Below, piece by piece: positions 6,031 to 6,966 of a stretch of DNA of 6,966 nucleotides. The stretch is taken from positions 1 to 6,966 of the forward strand of contig JAAXZP010000024.1 in the NCBI GenBank assembly GCA_012719815.1, given 5' to 3'. The translations under genes were made by a program, and so were the position numbers. The notes below the pieces were generated by a model. It ran no database searches and had not been told where the DNA came from. It saw only the letters and a program-made list of their open reading frames with translations. Positions within the stretch are counted from its first letter, which is position 1, and each line of letters begins with the position of its first letter. This DNA is from Christensenellaceae bacterium (lineage in GTDB: Bacteria; Bacillota; Clostridia; Christensenellales; SZUA-584).

Positions 6031-6645
6031 ATGAAGTACAGCATCGGTAAAACGGCGCTGGTGATCGTGGACCTGCAGAACGACTTCGTGCGGGAGGGAG
6101 CCGGCATGGAAGTGCCCGATGCGCGCGCCACCATACCGGCGAATCAAAGACTGATCGCGTTCGCGCGGGAGAACGGCGTTCCGGTGATCTATACCAAATT
6201 CCTGGCAGGGCCGAAGCGGACGCTGCTGTGGAACTGGAGCCCGCAGATTGAAGCGGTGAACGCCTGCGTGCGCGGGTTCAAACGGTATTACCCCGACGTC
6301 GACAAAGTGCTGGATTGTACCGACATCATCGACGAGATCTACCCGCAGGAAGGCGACTACATCGTGGAGAAATACGGCTATTCGGCGTTCCACAACACAA
6401 ATTTGCTGGACGTGCTGCGCAGCGAGGGCAGGGATACCATCATCGTGACGGGCACGGTGACGCAGATCTGCGTGGAGGACACGGTGCACGAAGCGTTCCA
6501 TCACCAGCTGCACGTGATCGTCGCGCGGGATGCGGTGTCGTCGTTCGACGAGGAGCTGCACAACGCGGCGCTGCGCAACTTCGAGATGAAATACGGCGCG
6601 GTGATGGATTCCGACGAGATCATCCGCATGTTCAAGGGAGCCTGA
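6031..6645 (+). CDS. Isochorismatase-family cysteine hydrolase
   Basis: This 204-aa cytoplasmic hydrolase has the alpha/beta fold shared by nicotinamidase, N-carbamoylsarcosine amidase and isochorismatase. The catalytic triad is visible: Asp14 in VIVDLQNDF, Lys114 in VEKYGYSAF and Cys147 in TGTVTQICVEDT, where the TVTQ stretch precedes the nucleophile at the usual cis-peptide position. Presence of the Cys predicts amide or ureido C-N cleavage, or a related acyl transfer, rather than the Cys-independent vinyl-ether hydrolysis of true isochorismatases. Length is typical and no fusion domain is present. The start is fixed by a perfect AGGAGG 9 nt upstream. It lies 13 nt after the OYE gene and 1 nt before the KDG kinase, so it is very probably co-transcribed and coupled with the kinase. 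The natural substrate cannot be told from sequence; a pathway intermediate carrying an amide-like bond is an inference from context. Confidence 0.92.
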   Translation: MKYSIGKTALVIVDLQNDFVREGAGMEVPDARATIPANQRLIAFARENGVPVIYTKFLAGPKRTLLWNWSPQIEAVNACVRGFKRYYPDVDKVLDCTDIIDEIYPQEGDYIVEKYGYSAFHNTNLLDVLRSEGRDTIIVTGTVTQICVEDTVHEAFHHQLHVIVARDAVSSFDEELHNAALRNFEMKYGAVMDSDEIIRMFKGA

Positions 6646-6646
6646 C

Positions 6647-6966
6647 ATGGCGGCAAAAGTGGTCACTTTCGGCGAGGTCATGCTGCGGCTGAAGTCGCCG
6701 GGGCATGAGAGGTTTTTCCAGTCGCCCGCGTTTGAAGCGACGTTTGGCGGCGGCGAGGCCAACGTGGCGGTATCACTGGCCAATTTCGGGCTGGACGCCG
6801 TGTTCGTGACGGCGCTGCCCGACAACGACATCGCGCGGGCTTGCGTGCGCGAATTGCGCGGGTTCGGCGTGGACGTGTCGCACATCGTATACGGCGGCGG
6901 GCGGATGGGCATCTATTTTCTGGAGTCGGGCGCCAACCAGCGGCCTTCCAATGTGGTGTACGACCG
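6647..6966 (+). CDS. kdgK: 2-keto-3-deoxygluconate (KDG) kinase, PfkB family, 3' end missing
   Basis: The first 106 codons are present; the family is normally about 310-340 residues. The start VVTFGEVMLRLKSPGHERFF and the PfkB N-terminal signature FGGGEANVAVSLANFG (33-48) are followed by VTALPDN (54-60) and a VRELRGFGVD stretch (68-76). GIYFLESGANQRPSNVVYDR reaches the window end. The ERFFQ segment and the GIYFLE...RPS-VYDR segment are characteristic of KDG kinases among PfkB sugar kinases. The enzyme uses ATP to make 2-keto-3-deoxy-6-phosphogluconate, which KDPG aldolase splits to pyruvate and glyceraldehyde-3-phosphate. AAGGGAG (6634-6640) lies 6 nt before the ATG, inside the end of the hydrolase gene, and only one base separates stop and start. 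The kinase suggests that the operon yields a KDG-type acid. The C-terminal catalytic Asp region lies outside the window, so intactness cannot be judged. Confidence 0.9.
   Translation, partial: MAAKVVTFGEVMLRLKSPGHERFFQSPAFEATFGGGEANVAVSLANFGLDAVFVTALPDNDIARACVRELRGFGVDVSHIVYGGGRMGIYFLESGANQRPSNVVYD

Noticed and set aside
4473..6134. Long open frame on the - strand (553 codons) covering the OYE gene and the end of the flavoprotein gene
   Set aside because: It is antisense to a gene with clear family motifs, its product is Arg/His/Pro-rich with no recognisable domain, and long antisense frames are expected in GC-rich coding DNA.
6031..6645. True isochorismatase of siderophore synthesis
   Set aside because: The nucleophilic Cys147 is present and no other 2,3-dihydroxybenzoate or siderophore gene is nearby, which fits the amidase branch better.
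5905..6912. Open frame on the - strand (335 codons) opposite the hydrolase and kinase genes
   Set aside because: The product is low-complexity and unlike any family, while the + strand frames carry complete catalytic motifs.

Overview
The window (about 7 kb, clearly GC-rich by eye, roughly 60%) reads as chromosomal DNA of a GC-rich anaerobic Firmicute, most likely a Clostridia-type gut or sediment bacterium. The reasons are the ammonium transporter fused to a P-II domain, the oxygen-sensitive-looking flavin/Fe-S enzyme content, AGGAGG-type ribosome binding sites, and closeness by eye to clostridial versions of these families. This taxonomic call is inference; no rRNA or tRNA marker is present.

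Layout. (1) 3-893 (+): the 3' part of an Amt ammonium channel whose C-terminus is fused, through an Ala/Pro-rich linker, to a complete P-II signalling domain. (2) 989-1825 (-): an AraC-family regulator with an N-terminal cupin sensor domain. It converges on the amt gene, and a strong hairpin lies between the two 3' ends. (3) 1826-1957: an AT-rich divergent control region with a perfect TATAAT box for the regulator, a near-palindrome in the regulator's leader and a near-perfect tandem direct repeat. (4) 1958-6966 (+): a tight unidirectional operon with gaps of 11, 17, 13 and 1 nt. It encodes an SDR dehydrogenase, a fumarate-reductase-family FAD protein (650 aa), an Old Yellow Enzyme-type FMN protein with a four-cysteine Fe-S motif but no C-terminal dehydrogenase domain, an isochorismatase-type cysteine hydrolase, and the first third of a 2-keto-3-deoxygluconate (KDG) kinase that runs off the window.

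Working model (inference). The AraC protein senses a small molecule and controls the divergent operon. The SDR, FAD protein and OYE carry out oxidation/reduction of an unusual substrate. The cysteine hydrolase cleaves an amide- or ester-like bond. A released sugar-acid fragment then enters central metabolism as KDG, phosphorylated by the kinase and presumably split by an aldolase beyond the right edge. I do not recognise this gene combination as a named pathway. Its substrate is unknown, and the paired FAD protein and single-module Fe-S OYE are the most interesting part. No RNA genes, CRISPR arrays, insertion sequences or phage genes were seen.
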